A stretch of 38,983 nt of DNA, from assembly GCF_000308695.1 (NCBI RefSeq), contig NZ_BAGG01000125.1:1-38983 (forward strand), given 5' to 3'. A program made the translations under genes and the position numbers. The stretch is from Nocardia takedensis NBRC 100417. Lineage in GTDB: Bacteria; Actinomycetota; Actinomycetes; Mycobacteriales; Mycobacteriaceae. This document shows, one piece after another, positions 9,226-17,490 of this stretch. Every line of letters begins with the position of its first letter. Position 1 is the stretch's first letter. Under the pieces are notes generated by a model. That model had not been told where the DNA came from. It searched no databases and was given only the letters and a program-made list of their open reading frames with translations.

Positions 9226-10422
9226 ATGCACCGACTTCGTCACGGCGATTCCGGTCCAGCCGTCGCAGAGGTTCGGAGCACCCTGGCAAGTCTCGGGTTC
9301 CTCCACGCCCACGCGCTGGGCGGCGATCAAGCCGATGCGCGAGAGTATTGGAAAGACACCGAGGCCACCTTCGACCACAACCTCGATTCGGCGGTCCGCG
9401 CGTTCCAGCAGCATCGCGGTCTGCTCGTCGACGGTGTGGTCGGCCCGGCCACCTACCGTGCCCTCAAGGAGGCGTCCTATCGCCTCGGCGCGCGCACGCT
9501 GATCTATCAGCTCTCCGCGCCGCTGTACGGCGACGATGTGGCCACGCTCCAGCGCAGGTTGCAGGATCTCGGGTTCTACGTGCACCGCGTGGACGGATTC
9601 TTCGGCCCGCACACCCACGAGGGACTCACCGCGTTCCAGCGGGAGATCGGCCTGTCCGCCGACGGCATCTGCGGTCCGGACACGCTGCGGTCGCTGGAAC
9701 TGCTGGGCGCGCGTGTCACCGGCGGCAATCCGCACCGGATCGCCGAAGAGGAAGTCGTGCACCGGGCGGGTCCGCAGCTCACCGGCAAGCGGATCGTCAT
9801 CGATCCGGGTCTCGGCGGCGCCGACAAGGGCCACGCGGTCCCCACCGAATTCGGCGACGTCTACGAGTCGGAGATCCTCTGGGACCTCGCCAGCAGGCTC
9901 GAGGGCCGGATGGCCGCCACCGGCATGGAGACGTTCCTGTCGCGGCCGTGGGGCGCGAATCCCACCGATGTCGAACGCGCGGAGACGTCGAACGCCTTCG
10001 ACGCGGACCTGATGATCTCGCTGCGCTGCGCCACCAATCCGAGCCCGCTCGCCAACGGCGTCGCCGGTTTCCACTTCGGCAACTCGCACGGCTCGGTCTC
10101 GATGATCGGCCAGGTGCTCGCCGGTTTCATCCAGCGCGAAGTGGTGGCCAGGACTTCCTTGCAAGACTGCCGCACCCACTCCCGGACCTGGGATCTGCTG
10201 CGCCTGACCAAGATGCCGACCGTCCAGGTCGACATCGGTTATCTCACCAACGACTACGACGCCTCGGTGCTCACCAACCCGCGCATGCGCGACGTCATCG
10301 CCGAGGCCATCCTGATCTCGGTCAAGCGGCTCTACCTGCTGGGCCAGGACGATCAGCCCACCGGCACCTACACCTTCGCCGAACTGCTCGCCGAGGAGTT
10401 GGCGGCCGCCGACCGCCTCTGA
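9226..10422 (+). CDS. cwlM: CwlM, amidase-fold regulator of peptidoglycan synthesis (probable pseudo-enzyme)
   Basis: The protein has 398 residues: two peptidoglycan-binding-like repeats (about 8-75 and 90-160) and an Amidase_3 fold (about 178-385). In mycobacteria CwlM is not an active amidase; its phosphorylated form stimulates MurA, the first step of peptidoglycan synthesis. The sequence agrees with lost catalysis. The usual DPGHGG zinc site reads DPGLGG, the second histidine position reads ISLRCATN, and the catalytic glutamate near the end reads VDIGYLTN. ATG 9226 is chosen because GAAGGG (9211-9216) lies 9 nt upstream; GTG 9187 would add 13 residues. No signal peptide is visible, so it is cytoplasmic. 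Confidence 0.92.
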   Translation: MHRLRHGDSGPAVAEVRSTLASLGFLHAHALGGDQADAREYWKDTEATFDHNLDSAVRAFQQHRGLLVDGVVGPATYRALKEASYRLGARTLIYQLSAPLYGDDVATLQRRLQDLGFYVHRVDGFFGPHTHEGLTAFQREIGLSADGICGPDTLRSLELLGARVTGGNPHRIAEEEVVHRAGPQLTGKRIVIDPGLGGADKGHAVPTEFGDVYESEILWDLASRLEGRMAATGMETFLSRPWGANPTDVERAETSNAFDADLMISLRCATNPSPLANGVAGFHFGNSHGSVSMIGQVLAGFIQREVVARTSLQDCRTHSRTWDLLRLTKMPTVQVDIGYLTNDYDASVLTNPRMRDVIAEAILISVKRLYLLGQDDQPTGTYTFAELLAEELAAADRL

Positions 10423-10440
10423 CAGACCTGCCGGATACAT

Positions 10441-10475
10441 CGCGCCCCCGCCGATACGACATCGACGGGGGCGCG
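10441..10475. terminator. Bidirectional hairpin between convergent cwlM and the GNAT gene
   Basis: A perfect 10-bp GC-rich stem (CGCGCCCCCG with its complement at 10466-10475) continues with an inner CGAT/ATCG stem. It lies 18 bp after the cwlM stop and 19 bp beyond the end of the leftward GNAT gene. There is no U-tract, as is common for actinobacterial terminators. Confidence 0.7.
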
Positions 10476-10494
10476 GTGGCGTTTCCGAGGACTT

Positions 10495-11211
10495 CTAGAC
10501 CCCGATGCGGGTGGGGGCGGTCAGCGCGGCGGCGGCCAGCAACTGGTCCAGGGCGCGCTCGACGTCCTCCTTCCAGCCGTGATCGGAATCCAGTTCCAGG
10601 CGCAGGCGGGGGAAGCGGTGATGCGGCGCGACGACCTCGAAGCCGACGTCCTCCAGAAAATCGGCGTCGATCATGCAGGTCTCCGGGGAGCAGCCCACCG
10701 ACCGCGGCTCCCGGACCGGTGCACCGATGCGTTCCATCAGGCGCATCGATCCGACCGTGCGATCGGACATGGCCTTGGCCGGGGGATCGCTGCGAATCCC
10801 GAACGCCTCCAGCGCGCGCACACCGCGGCGCACCAGATCGGCCACCACGGCCTGGAGCAGCCGATGGGCGACATCGCCATCCCGGTGGGGTGATTCCGAG
10901 CGCAGCGTGGTCAGCAGGACCGCGTCCGGGCTGACGGGGGAGGTGGGGAACAGCGCGGCGCGCGGCACGGCGCTCGGCGGCGAATAGAGGGCGCAACCCG
11001 CCACCTTGCCGTCGACCTGCGCCACCTGACCGCAGGAACCCCACTGGAGCATGACGGTGGACAGCCATGCTTCCTTCTCGAAGACCGGATCACTGAATTC
11101 GCGGGAGTCCTCGGCGACGGCCGGATCGATCTCCCAGAACACACAGCGCCGGGAGTGTGCCGGCAACTGATCCAATCCGCCGAGGGTAAGTGCTGTGACG
11201 CTGGTCGACAC
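10495..11211 (-). CDS. GNAT-family acetyltransferase (Rv3916c-like)
   Basis: About 238 residues with an N-acetyltransferase fold. The central part holds a strand (VDGKVAGCALYSPP), a probable acetyl-CoA loop and an LLQAVVADLVRRGVRALEAFG helix-strand pair. Conserved CxxC-like cysteines occur near the C-terminus (VGCSPETCMI). The substrate is unknown. The same gene, leftward between cwlM and parB, is conserved in mycolic-acid actinomycetes. GTG at 11211 (VSTSVTALTLGGLDQLP) is chosen because conserved sequence begins there and a GGAGG lies 12 nt upstream; GTG 11250 would add 13 residues. Confidence 0.8.
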   Translation of the reverse strand: MSTSVTALTLGGLDQLPAHSRRCVFWEIDPAVAEDSREFSDPVFEKEAWLSTVMLQWGSCGQVAQVDGKVAGCALYSPPSAVPRAALFPTSPVSPDAVLLTTLRSESPHRDGDVAHRLLQAVVADLVRRGVRALEAFGIRSDPPAKAMSDRTVGSMRLMERIGAPVREPRSVGCSPETCMIDADFLEDVGFEVVAPHHRFPRLRLELDSDHGWKEDVERALDQLLAAAALTAPTRIGV

Positions 11212-11447
11212 CGCTCTGCTCAGCCTCCAGCTATCCGATTCTTCGATCACGCCGCATCACTAGGTTCTCGCCAAGAATAAGCGATCAACGAAACCTGCCT
11301 CACTCCACGTCGCTGTGCTGTTGGGTTGGAGCCCACTCGAGCCCCGGGGTGCCGCGCCGAACCCGCGGGGCCATCGATCGGAGACGTCGTCACAGTGACG
11401 TTTCAACGTCCTACCCGATACCTACCGGCCACACGGGCCGAAAAAGC

Positions 11448-12470
11448 TTACAAACCGAGCTTCTGCTGCTCCATCAAACCGACGATGCGTTCCAGATCCT
11501 CCACCGAGCCGAACTCGACGACGATCTTGCCCTTGCGCTTGCCCAGGCTCACCGTCACCCGGGTGTCGAACGACTCCGACAACCGCTCGGCCACATCCTG
11601 CAACCCCGGCATCTGGATCGGCCTGCGCCGCGGCGTCGGGGGAGTGGCGGCATCCGGATCGCGATTCGCGAGCGTCACCGCCTCCTCGGTCGCGCGCACC
11701 GACAGACCCTCCGCGACGATCCGCGCCGCCAACACCTCCTGCGCGTCCGCCCCGGCCTCCAGCCCGAGCAGTGCGCGCGCATGACCCGCCGACAACACAC
11801 CCGCCGCGACCCGCCGCTGCACCGGGATCGGCAACTTCAACAGGCGGATCATATTCGTCACCACCGGGCGGGACCGACCGATCCGAGTCGCCAACTCCTC
11901 GTGAGTGACGTCGAACTCCTCGAGCAACTGCTGATACGCCGCCGCCTCTTCCAACGGGTTCAACTGCACGCGATGGATATTCTCCAGCAGCGCGTCCCGC
12001 AGCATCGACTCGTCGGCCGTCTCGCGCACGATGGCCGGGATCGCCTCCAGGCCCGCCTCCTGGCAGGCCCGCCACCGGCGCTCACCCATGACGAGCTGAA
12101 AGCGATCCACCCCCGGCTCCAGGCGACGCACCACGATCGGCTGCATCAACCCGAATTCCTTGATCGAATGCACCAGCTCGGCCAGCGCCTCTTCCTCGAA
12201 GACCTGGCGCGGCTGCTTCGGATTCGGCTCGATCTGGTCCGGGGCGATCTCGCGATAGACCGCGCCGCCCTCGGCCAACTCCGGTTCGCCGGTGGCATCC
12301 GCCGGATCGGGGACACGATGCAGATAGGCCGAAGCCGGTTGCGGACCAATGGGATCGAGCCCGATCACGACGTTGGCGGCCGCGCTGCCGAGCCCCTGCG
12401 TGGCCGTGGGCCCCGTCGGGATCAACGCCGCCAGACCGCGCCCCAGTCCGCCCTTCTTCGCCTGACTCAT
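11448..12470 (-). CDS. parB: ParB chromosome-partitioning protein (CTP-dependent parS clamp)
   Basis: The protein has 340 residues. The N-terminal LGRGLAALIP motif is the usual ParA-stimulating peptide. The CTP-binding ParB/Srx domain carries GERRWRA (residues 129-135) and ENIHR (163-167). A helix-turn-helix (THEELATRIGRSRPVVTNMIRLL, about 189-211) reads parS, and the C-terminal segment ending KIVVEFGSVEDLERIVGLM is the dimer domain. It loads at parS and slides as a clamp, forming the origin complex moved by ParA. It lies 57 bp downstream of parA in the same direction, so they form an operon. MSQAKKGG is taken as the start; a site 30 nt further up (12500) is also open. Confidence 0.97.
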   Translation of the reverse strand: MSQAKKGGLGRGLAALIPTGPTATQGLGSAAANVVIGLDPIGPQPASAYLHRVPDPADATGEPELAEGGAVYREIAPDQIEPNPKQPRQVFEEEALAELVHSIKEFGLMQPIVVRRLEPGVDRFQLVMGERRWRACQEAGLEAIPAIVRETADESMLRDALLENIHRVQLNPLEEAAAYQQLLEEFDVTHEELATRIGRSRPVVTNMIRLLKLPIPVQRRVAAGVLSAGHARALLGLEAGADAQEVLAARIVAEGLSVRATEEAVTLANRDPDAATPPTPRRRPIQMPGLQDVAERLSESFDTRVTVSLGKRKGKIVVEFGSVEDLERIVGLMEQQKLGL

Positions 12471-12527
12471 CGGCCTACCGATCCCTTCTCTATCCGCCAC
12501 CTGAAACCCACTACCACGGTCGGGTTA

Positions 12528-13529
12528 CTACGCACCTTCGACGACCGGCTGGGCCATGGCGCGCTGCGCCATCTCCCGGCCCGCGTCCAGGTAGCTCATC
12601 GCGCCCCGGGAGCCTGGATCATAATCGAGAACCGTCATTCCGTAACCCGGTGCCTCGCTGACCTTCACGCTGCGCGGGATCACCGACCGCAGCACCACAT
12701 CACCGAAGTGCCCGCGCACCTCCTCGGCGACCTGATCGGCCAGCTTCGTCCGGCCGTCGTACATGGTGAGAATCACCGTCGAGACGTGCAGTTCCGGATT
12801 CAGATGCGCCTGGACCAGACCGATATTGCGGAGCAACTGGCCCACACCCTCCAGCGCGTAGTACTCGCACTGGATCGGGATCAGCACCTCCTTGGCCGCG
12901 ACCATCGCGTTGACCGTCAGCAGACCGAGGGAGGGCGGGCAGTCGATCATCACGTAATCGATGTCGTATCCGGCGATATTGGCCTCCTGGATGGCGGCCT
13001 TCAACCGACCCTCGCGGGCGACCATCGACACCAGTTCGATCTCGGCGCCGGCCAGATCGATCGTGGCCGGAATGCACAGCAGGCGCTCGTTGTGCGGACT
13101 CTGCTGAATGGCTTCCTTGACCGAGACCTCGCCGATGAGCAGTTCGTAGCTGGAGGGGATACCCGAATGATGGTCGATGCCCAGGGCGGTACTCGCATTG
13201 CCCTGCGGGTCGAGATCGATCACGAGCACCGTCATCCCATGGTGCGCCAACGCGGCCGCTAGATTCACCGCCGTTGTCGTCTTACCGACGCCGCCCTTCT
13301 GGTTGGCGATGGTGATGATGCGTTGCTCGTGGGGCTTGGCCACTGTCACCTTTCCTGGATGCAGAATCTGGCTTGCGCGATGAGCTTCGGCAGCGATCGG
13401 GGTCTCGCTCGCGGAGATGTGCCCGAACGGTGTGTTCCCGAATGCCTCGGTATCGAGATTGCTGGAGTCCAGCATCCCCGGCACGCGCGACGTGGTTTCC
13501 CGTGAAACATTCGCCGGACCGCTCGACAT
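12528..13529 (-). CDS. parA: ParA chromosome-partitioning ATPase
   Basis: Deviant-Walker ATPase of 333 residues. KGGVGKTT is at 78-85, the VLVIDLDPQGN motif near 104-114 and the Walker B DYVMIDCPP near 190. The first 65 residues are a variable, probably disordered extension. An AGGAG site lies 6 nt before the start at 13529. The codons for residues 8-12 (VSRET) also form a parS-like site (13494-13509), so the gene carries its own ParB target. It binds DNA nonspecifically as an ATP dimer and positions ParB-parS complexes, probably with polar Wag31 as in relatives. Confidence 0.97.
   Translation of the reverse strand: MSSGPANVSRETTSRVPGMLDSSNLDTEAFGNTPFGHISASETPIAAEAHRASQILHPGKVTVAKPHEQRIITIANQKGGVGKTTTAVNLAAALAHHGMTVLVIDLDPQGNASTALGIDHHSGIPSSYELLIGEVSVKEAIQQSPHNERLLCIPATIDLAGAEIELVSMVAREGRLKAAIQEANIAGYDIDYVMIDCPPSLGLLTVNAMVAAKEVLIPIQCEYYALEGVGQLLRNIGLVQAHLNPELHVSTVILTMYDGRTKLADQVAEEVRGHFGDVVLRSVIPRSVKVSEAPGYGMTVLDYDPGSRGAMSYLDAGREMAQRAMAQPVVEGA
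13494..13509. promoter_or_regulatory. parS-like site 1 (within parA start region)
   Basis: GGTTTCCCGTGAAACA matches 14 of 16 positions of the parS consensus TGTTTCACGTGAAACA. It overlaps parA codons 8-12. Confidence 0.85.
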
Positions 13530-13802
13530 TGACTGCTCCTAACGCGAGAACTCAGATCACGTGCGACCGACAACGCCGCCGTGTCTTCAACAGCTGTGTC
13601 GGATCAAACACGATGCTCGATCGGGGATTCGGAGACCGACCGAGCGGAGCCCGCGCCGCTGTGACACTCAGATCCTCGTGGCACCCGCGCTCACGCCCGA
13701 CGCACACTAGCTTGCCGGCACCGAGCGGTATTAGAAAGCTGAATCGCGGTGAGACGCCAAGGACACGCGCGACATTCGCGAAAACGCCGGGGGAGTGGGT
13801 CA

Positions 13803-13818
13803 TGTTTCACATGAAACA
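13803..13818. promoter_or_regulatory. parS-like site 2
   Basis: TGTTTCACATGAAACA matches 15 of 16 consensus positions. It lies between parA and the DUF899 gene and overlaps that gene's most upstream candidate ATG. Confidence 0.9.
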
Positions 13819-14648
13819 TGATCATCGGCGCGAAGTTCGACCGGTGCGCGGAGAGGGGGCACGACGGCGGGCCGCCGAACCGCCGGATGCCGAACGTCTT
13901 CGAATCGCACTCCGACACCAGCGGCTTTCATCACTGTGACGCCTCGGGTCACGGTCGCGTTCCACGTGAAACCACGCAGCGTGTCGCGCGAGGAGTCCTC
14001 CCCGATTCGGCAGTCTCTCCGAGGACGCGCCAATTCGACGGCACCATCGACGTCGTCGGCCCGGACGGTCCGGTCCCGCTCCTCGACCTGTTCCAGGGAC
14101 GCCAGGAACTCCTCGTCTACAAACACATGTGGTACGACGACACCCCCCATCAAGGGCAGTGCGAGGGATGCACCATGACGATCTGGCATCTGCCGGACTC
14201 GGTCTACCTCAACGCCCGCGGCGTCTCGTTCGCCATCCTCACCACGGGCGCCTGGCCGGAGGTCGCCGACTACGTCAGCTTCATGGGCTACACCCAGCCG
14301 TGGTACTCGGTCCGCGATATCGAAGGACCCATCGGCGGCCCGATGGGCTACCTCACCAGCTACCTACGCGACGGCGACCGCACCTTTCTCACCTACTCGT
14401 CCACCTCCCGCGGCAACGAACGCGCCAACCCGGCACTCGGCCTCCTGGACCTGACCCCCTACGGTCGCGGCGAAGCCTGGGAAGACAACCCCGACGGCTG
14501 GCCCGAGGGCGACGTCTCCTGCTGGTACTGGCGCACCGACGCGGACGGCAACGCCACCTGGGGACCCACCGGCCGCCCCACCCCCCAATGGACCCGCCCC
14601 GACGCCACCCCCGAAACCACCCTGGGACGCCACGGCACGTTCCACTGA
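13818..14648 (+). CDS. DUF899-family thioredoxin-like protein, 5' end uncertain
   Basis: The conserved part starts at about residue 74 (TIDVVGPDGPVPLLDLFQGRQELLVYKHMWYDD) and runs to the stop. It has a CxxC pair, QCEGC (Cys115 and Cys118), then a long Trp/Tyr-rich tail typical of DUF899 proteins. These are predicted thioredoxin-fold dithiol oxidoreductases of unknown substrate. The usual N-terminal helices of the family are not recognisable; the frame upstream instead runs through parS site 3. ATG 13818 and ATG 13887 are the only upstream ATG starts and neither has a ribosome site. The gene may be truncated at its 5' end or start in an unusual way. It sits inside the parS cluster, divergent from parA. 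Confidence 0.65.
   Translation: MIIGAKFDRCAERGHDGGPPNRRMPNVFESHSDTSGFHHCDASGHGRVPRETTQRVARGVLPDSAVSPRTRQFDGTIDVVGPDGPVPLLDLFQGRQELLVYKHMWYDDTPHQGQCEGCTMTIWHLPDSVYLNARGVSFAILTTGAWPEVADYVSFMGYTQPWYSVRDIEGPIGGPMGYLTSYLRDGDRTFLTYSSTSRGNERANPALGLLDLTPYGRGEAWEDNPDGWPEGDVSCWYWRTDADGNATWGPTGRPTPQWTRPDATPETTLGRHGTFH
13958..13973. promoter_or_regulatory. parS-like site 3 (inside the DUF899 frame)
   Basis: CGTTCCACGTGAAACC matches 13 of 16; the inner CCACGTGAAAC is intact. It encodes VPRET in the DUF899 frame. Confidence 0.75.
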
Positions 14649-14668
14649 TCGCCATGACCGCCCGCCCG

Positions 14669-14684
14669 TGTTTCCCGTGAAACA
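14669..14684. promoter_or_regulatory. parS-like site 4
   Basis: TGTTTCCCGTGAAACA matches 15 of 16. It lies 20 bp after the DUF899 stop and 48 bp before the CACCG array. Confidence 0.9.
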
Positions 14685-14731
14685 TCAACGGGCGGACGCT
14701 CCTGTCTCACCCCGTCCGTCTCACCGTGTAT

Positions 14732-14881
14732 CACCGCACCGCACCGCACCGCACCGCACCGCACCGCACCGCACCGCACCGCACCGCACCGCACCGCACC
14801 GCACCGCACCGCACCGCACCGCACCGCACCGCACCGCACCGCACCGCACCGCACCGCACCGCACCGCACCGCACCGCACCG
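14732..14881. repeat. Perfect pentanucleotide array, 30 copies of CACCG
   Basis: Positions 14732-14881 are exactly 30 uninterrupted CACCG units (150 bp). The strands are strongly skewed: this strand carries no T and the other no A. All frames stay open, which produces spurious His-Arg-Thr-Ala-Pro or Gly-Ala-Val-Arg-Cys reading frames, but nothing suggests it is coding. A perfect array of this length should be prone to replication slippage, so the true copy number may vary. Confidence 0.97.
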
Positions 14882-15229
14882 GCGAGCGTCCCCCTTGCGT
14901 GGGGGAGGACGCAACCCGGGCAACTCGTTTCTTCTGGTGAGGAACGGTGCGATCACCCGCGGGCGGACGTCTTGTTCATCGGCCGCGCACGCAGCCTTCT
15001 CGCCCCCTGACAAGCGATCGCTGCCCACGGCGGATGGTGATCATGCAGCGCTCCCGCGAGGAGCACGAAACCGTTCCCTAGCCACGGCGCACCGGTCAGG
15101 GACCGCCATCCTGTACCTGGATTTCGGCGCCACCCGAACCGTCCCTCGGCGCACCACCTCCCGGCACCTCCGGCGATCCTGGCGTGGCGACACTGGCGCT
15201 GAACGTCTGGCGTCTTGCGGCCCGAGTCG

Positions 15230-15245
15230 TGTTTCACGGGAAACA
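15230..15245. promoter_or_regulatory. parS-like site 5
   Basis: TGTTTCACGGGAAACA matches 15 of 16. It lies in the gene-free part of the centromere region. Confidence 0.9.
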
Positions 15246-15630
15246 ACGAACCGTGCGGTCACGTGTCCTGCTCGACAAAGCAGCGCACCCGGCGGTCGGC
15301 GTGCTCGTTCACCGCCACGTTCGTGGTCGAGGCACCGCGCCCGGCGACCGCCGACGCGCTGGACCTGTCATCGCCACCGCCGCAGCCGTGGATACTCCTC
15401 GCGCTAGCAGTCGCGCCGCCACCGACGCGCTGCCTGCTACCACTGGCTGCACCGCATGGTGGACGAGGACCCGAGATGACCTGAGAACGACGATCCGGAA
15501 CGACAACCCGGCAGGACGCAGTGGCAGGACGCACGGGGATACGAATCGCGGCGAACCGGCAAAGGTTATGCACACGACAGGCGCATGGCCTGTGCGAATC
15601 GCGGGAAACTCGGACGTGTCGGGGGCCTAC

Positions 15631-15646
15631 GGTTTCACGGGAAACA
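15631..15646. promoter_or_regulatory. parS-like site 6
   Basis: GGTTTCACGGGAAACA matches 14 of 16. It lies 36 bp before the 17-bp tandem repeats. Confidence 0.85.
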
Positions 15647-15681
15647 TCGCCGCTGCGCCCCGGTGGTCAATGCAGTGCCCC

Positions 15682-15800
15682 GGTGATCGCCCGTTCCTGG
15701 TGATCGCACCTTCCTGGTGATCGCACCTTCCCGGCGATCGCACCCGCCCGGCGATCGCACCCGCCTGGCGATCGCACCCGCCCGGCGATCGCACCCACCT
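15682..15800. repeat. Seven tandem copies of a 17-bp GATCGC-containing repeat
   Basis: Seven consecutive 17-bp units start at 15682, 15699, 15716, 15733, 15750, 15767 and 15784. The consensus is GGYGATCGCACCYKCCY. The last four copies contain the palindromic octamer GCGATCGC. A degenerate eighth unit may follow (GAGGATCACC). There are no spacers, so it is not a CRISPR array. It lies just right of parS site 6. Confidence 0.93.
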
Positions 15801-15929
15801 GAGGATCACCCGCCAGTCGATCGACACCCGCTCGGCGGTCAGCGCGCCTCGCCCTGACCGCCGCAGCACCAGAGCACCGACAAAGCGCGGGTCAACCCAA
15901 CGTGCTCGACACTCGCTACCGCACGAGAG

Positions 15930-16688
15930 TCAGTGTCGGCGGCCGCCTTTGGCGGTTTTGCCTTTGAGTGCGGAGGCGGCGTCGGCGCGGCGACGGGACG
16001 GGCGTTCGGCGCGGGGGAGACGTTCGGCGCTGATGACGACGGTGGGGGTGGAGGCGATTCCTGCGCCGCACTGGAGGACTTCGGCGTTGCCGGCGCCGGC
16101 GCGGGCGAGCGCCTCAGCGTCGCGCTCCAGTTCTTCGGTGGCGCTGGCTCCTTTGAGGGCGAGCATGTGGCCGTGGTCGCGGAGGAGGGGGAGTGACCAT
16201 TGGGCGAGTTTCGCGAGCGGGGCGACGGCACGCGAGGTGACGACGTCGGCGCCGCCCGCTTCTTTCAGTACGCCGGACTGTTCGGCGCGTCCGCGGACGA
16301 CGGTGATGTCCAGTCCGGCTTCCTCGATGAATTCGCTGAGGAAGACGGTGCGGCGCAGCAGGGGTTCGACGAGGGTGATGCGGAGGTCGGGGCGCGCGAT
16401 GGCGAGCGGGATGCCGGGCAGTCCGGCACCGCTGCCGACGTCGACCACGCTGGCCCCTTCGGGGATCAGTTCGCCGATCACCGCGCAGTTGAGAATGTGG
16501 CGATCCCACAGTCGGGGGACTTCGCGGGGGCCGATGAGGCCGCGTTCGACGCCGTCGCCCGCGAGCGCCACGCAGTATCGGCGCGCGATCTCCAGGCGGT
16601 CGCCGAAAATGACGGCCGCGGCCGCGGGCGGCTCCAGCTCGGCAGGCAGTGCGGCTTCTCCGCCGAGATCTCGTTCCACGTGAAACAT
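15930..16688 (-). CDS. rsmG: 16S rRNA m7G methyltransferase RsmG (GidB)
   Basis: SAM-dependent methyltransferase that makes the m7G in the 530 loop of 16S rRNA; loss gives low-level streptomycin resistance in many bacteria. It has about 252 residues. The SAM-binding motif VVDVGSGAGLPGIPLAI and the following LVEPLLRR are clear, as is the upstream RLWDRHILNC. A Lys/Arg-rich tail ends the protein. It is the last gene of the leftward rpmH operon. ATG 16688 is chosen because the family begins near here and AGGG is adjacent; its first codons are part of parS site 7. Confidence 0.95.
   Translation of the reverse strand: MFHVERDLGGEAALPAELEPPAAAAVIFGDRLEIARRYCVALAGDGVERGLIGPREVPRLWDRHILNCAVIGELIPEGASVVDVGSGAGLPGIPLAIARPDLRITLVEPLLRRTVFLSEFIEEAGLDITVVRGRAEQSGVLKEAGGADVVTSRAVAPLAKLAQWSLPLLRDHGHMLALKGASATEELERDAEALARAGAGNAEVLQCGAGIASTPTVVISAERLPRAERPSRRRADAASALKGKTAKGGRRH
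16672..16687. promoter_or_regulatory. parS-like site 7 (over the rsmG start)
   Basis: CGTTCCACGTGAAACA matches 14 of 16. Read leftward it encodes the first residues of RsmG (MFHVER). Confidence 0.85.
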
Positions 16689-16838
16689 CCCTTTCCGAAC
16701 TCGAGTCGATCGACAGACCGTGGGTACCGGCGGGGCGGCCGCCGGGGGAGGGGAGAGACGGAGAAGGCCCCCGGTCCGAAGACCAGAGGCCCATCCAACC
16801 ACTCCCGTCAGAGTGACGAAACTCGCGGCTACCGCGAA

Positions 16839-17387
16839 TCAGGCGGGAACGACGACCACGTGACGGTTGGGCTCTACGCCTTCGCTCTCACTGTTGACGC
16901 CGTCTACGGCGGCGACCGCGTCGTGGACGATCTTGCGCTCGAACGGAGTCATCGCGGCCAGCGGTTCGGCCGCGCCCGACTCCAGCACCCGCTGCGCGGC
17001 GGCGGTGCCGAGGGCGCTCAGTTCCTCGCGACGCTTGGCACGCCAACCCGCGACGTCCAACATCAACCGGCTACGCACCCCGGTGCTCTGTTGGACCGCG
17101 AGGCGGGTCAGCTCCTGCAGGGCGTCGAGCACTTCGCCGCCGCGGCCGACCAACTTCGAGAGGTCCCGGCCGCCGTCGATGCTGACGACCGCGCGATCGC
17201 CTTCCACGTCCAGGTCGATGTCGCCGTCGAAATCTAGGACGTCGAGCAACTGCTCGAGGTAGTCGCCCGCGATCTCGCCCTCCTCGATGAGGGCTTCCTC
17301 CGCGTCGTGAGCGTCGTCGGGTTCCGCACCTGCGTTCACCATCGTCGTCGCCACAGCGGCGTCCCCTCCATCGGTATCGACAGTCAT
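16839..17387 (-). CDS. Jag/KhpB-type RNA-binding protein (KH and R3H domains)
   Basis: The protein has 182 residues: an acidic N-terminal part, a KH domain with the GxxG loop (LVGRGGEVLDAL, about 80-92) and a C-terminal R3H domain (PFERKIVHDAV). Such proteins bind RNA and influence cell-wall growth and division. It lies downstream of yidC in the conserved rpmH-rnpA-yidD-yidC-jag-rsmG operon. The Jag N-terminal domain found in Firmicutes is replaced here by a short acidic leader. Confidence 0.93.
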   Translation of the reverse strand: MTVDTDGGDAAVATTMVNAGAEPDDAHDAEEALIEEGEIAGDYLEQLLDVLDFDGDIDLDVEGDRAVVSIDGGRDLSKLVGRGGEVLDALQELTRLAVQQSTGVRSRLMLDVAGWRAKRREELSALGTAAAQRVLESGAAEPLAAMTPFERKIVHDAVAAVDGVNSESEGVEPNRHVVVVPA

Positions 17388-17490
17388 GTGATTTCCTTCA
17401 TCTGCTCGTCACGCGAGCCCGGCGGACACCGTCGGGCGGTGCGTGATCAAGGGGTGGTTCAGGAGTCGTCCGGCCCGCGCCGGGATGCGG

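Larger units (their letters stand above)
14649..15929. other. Gene-free centromere stretch with parS sites and two tandem-repeat arrays
   Basis: I find no credible gene in these 1281 bp; the open frames match no family I recognise and lack ribosome sites. It holds parS-like sites 4, 5 and 6, a 150-bp CACCG array and a 17-bp repeat array. It lies between the end of the DUF899 gene and the end of the leftward rsmG operon. A weak hairpin (CGACACT 15907-15913 with AGTGTCG 15932-15938) may end the rsmG transcript. The stretch probably serves as the ParB loading zone. Confidence 0.75.

Noticed and set aside
14668..15028. Open frames of His-Arg-Thr-Ala-Pro or Gly-Ala-Val-Arg-Cys repeats
   Set aside because: They are translations of the CACCG array with no conserved flank or ribosome site.
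15184..15720. Possible gene in the centromere region
   Set aside because: It crosses two parS sites and repeats, with no family resemblance and no ribosome site.
15682..15800. CRISPR array
   Set aside because: The 17-bp units are directly tandem without spacers, and no cas gene is present.
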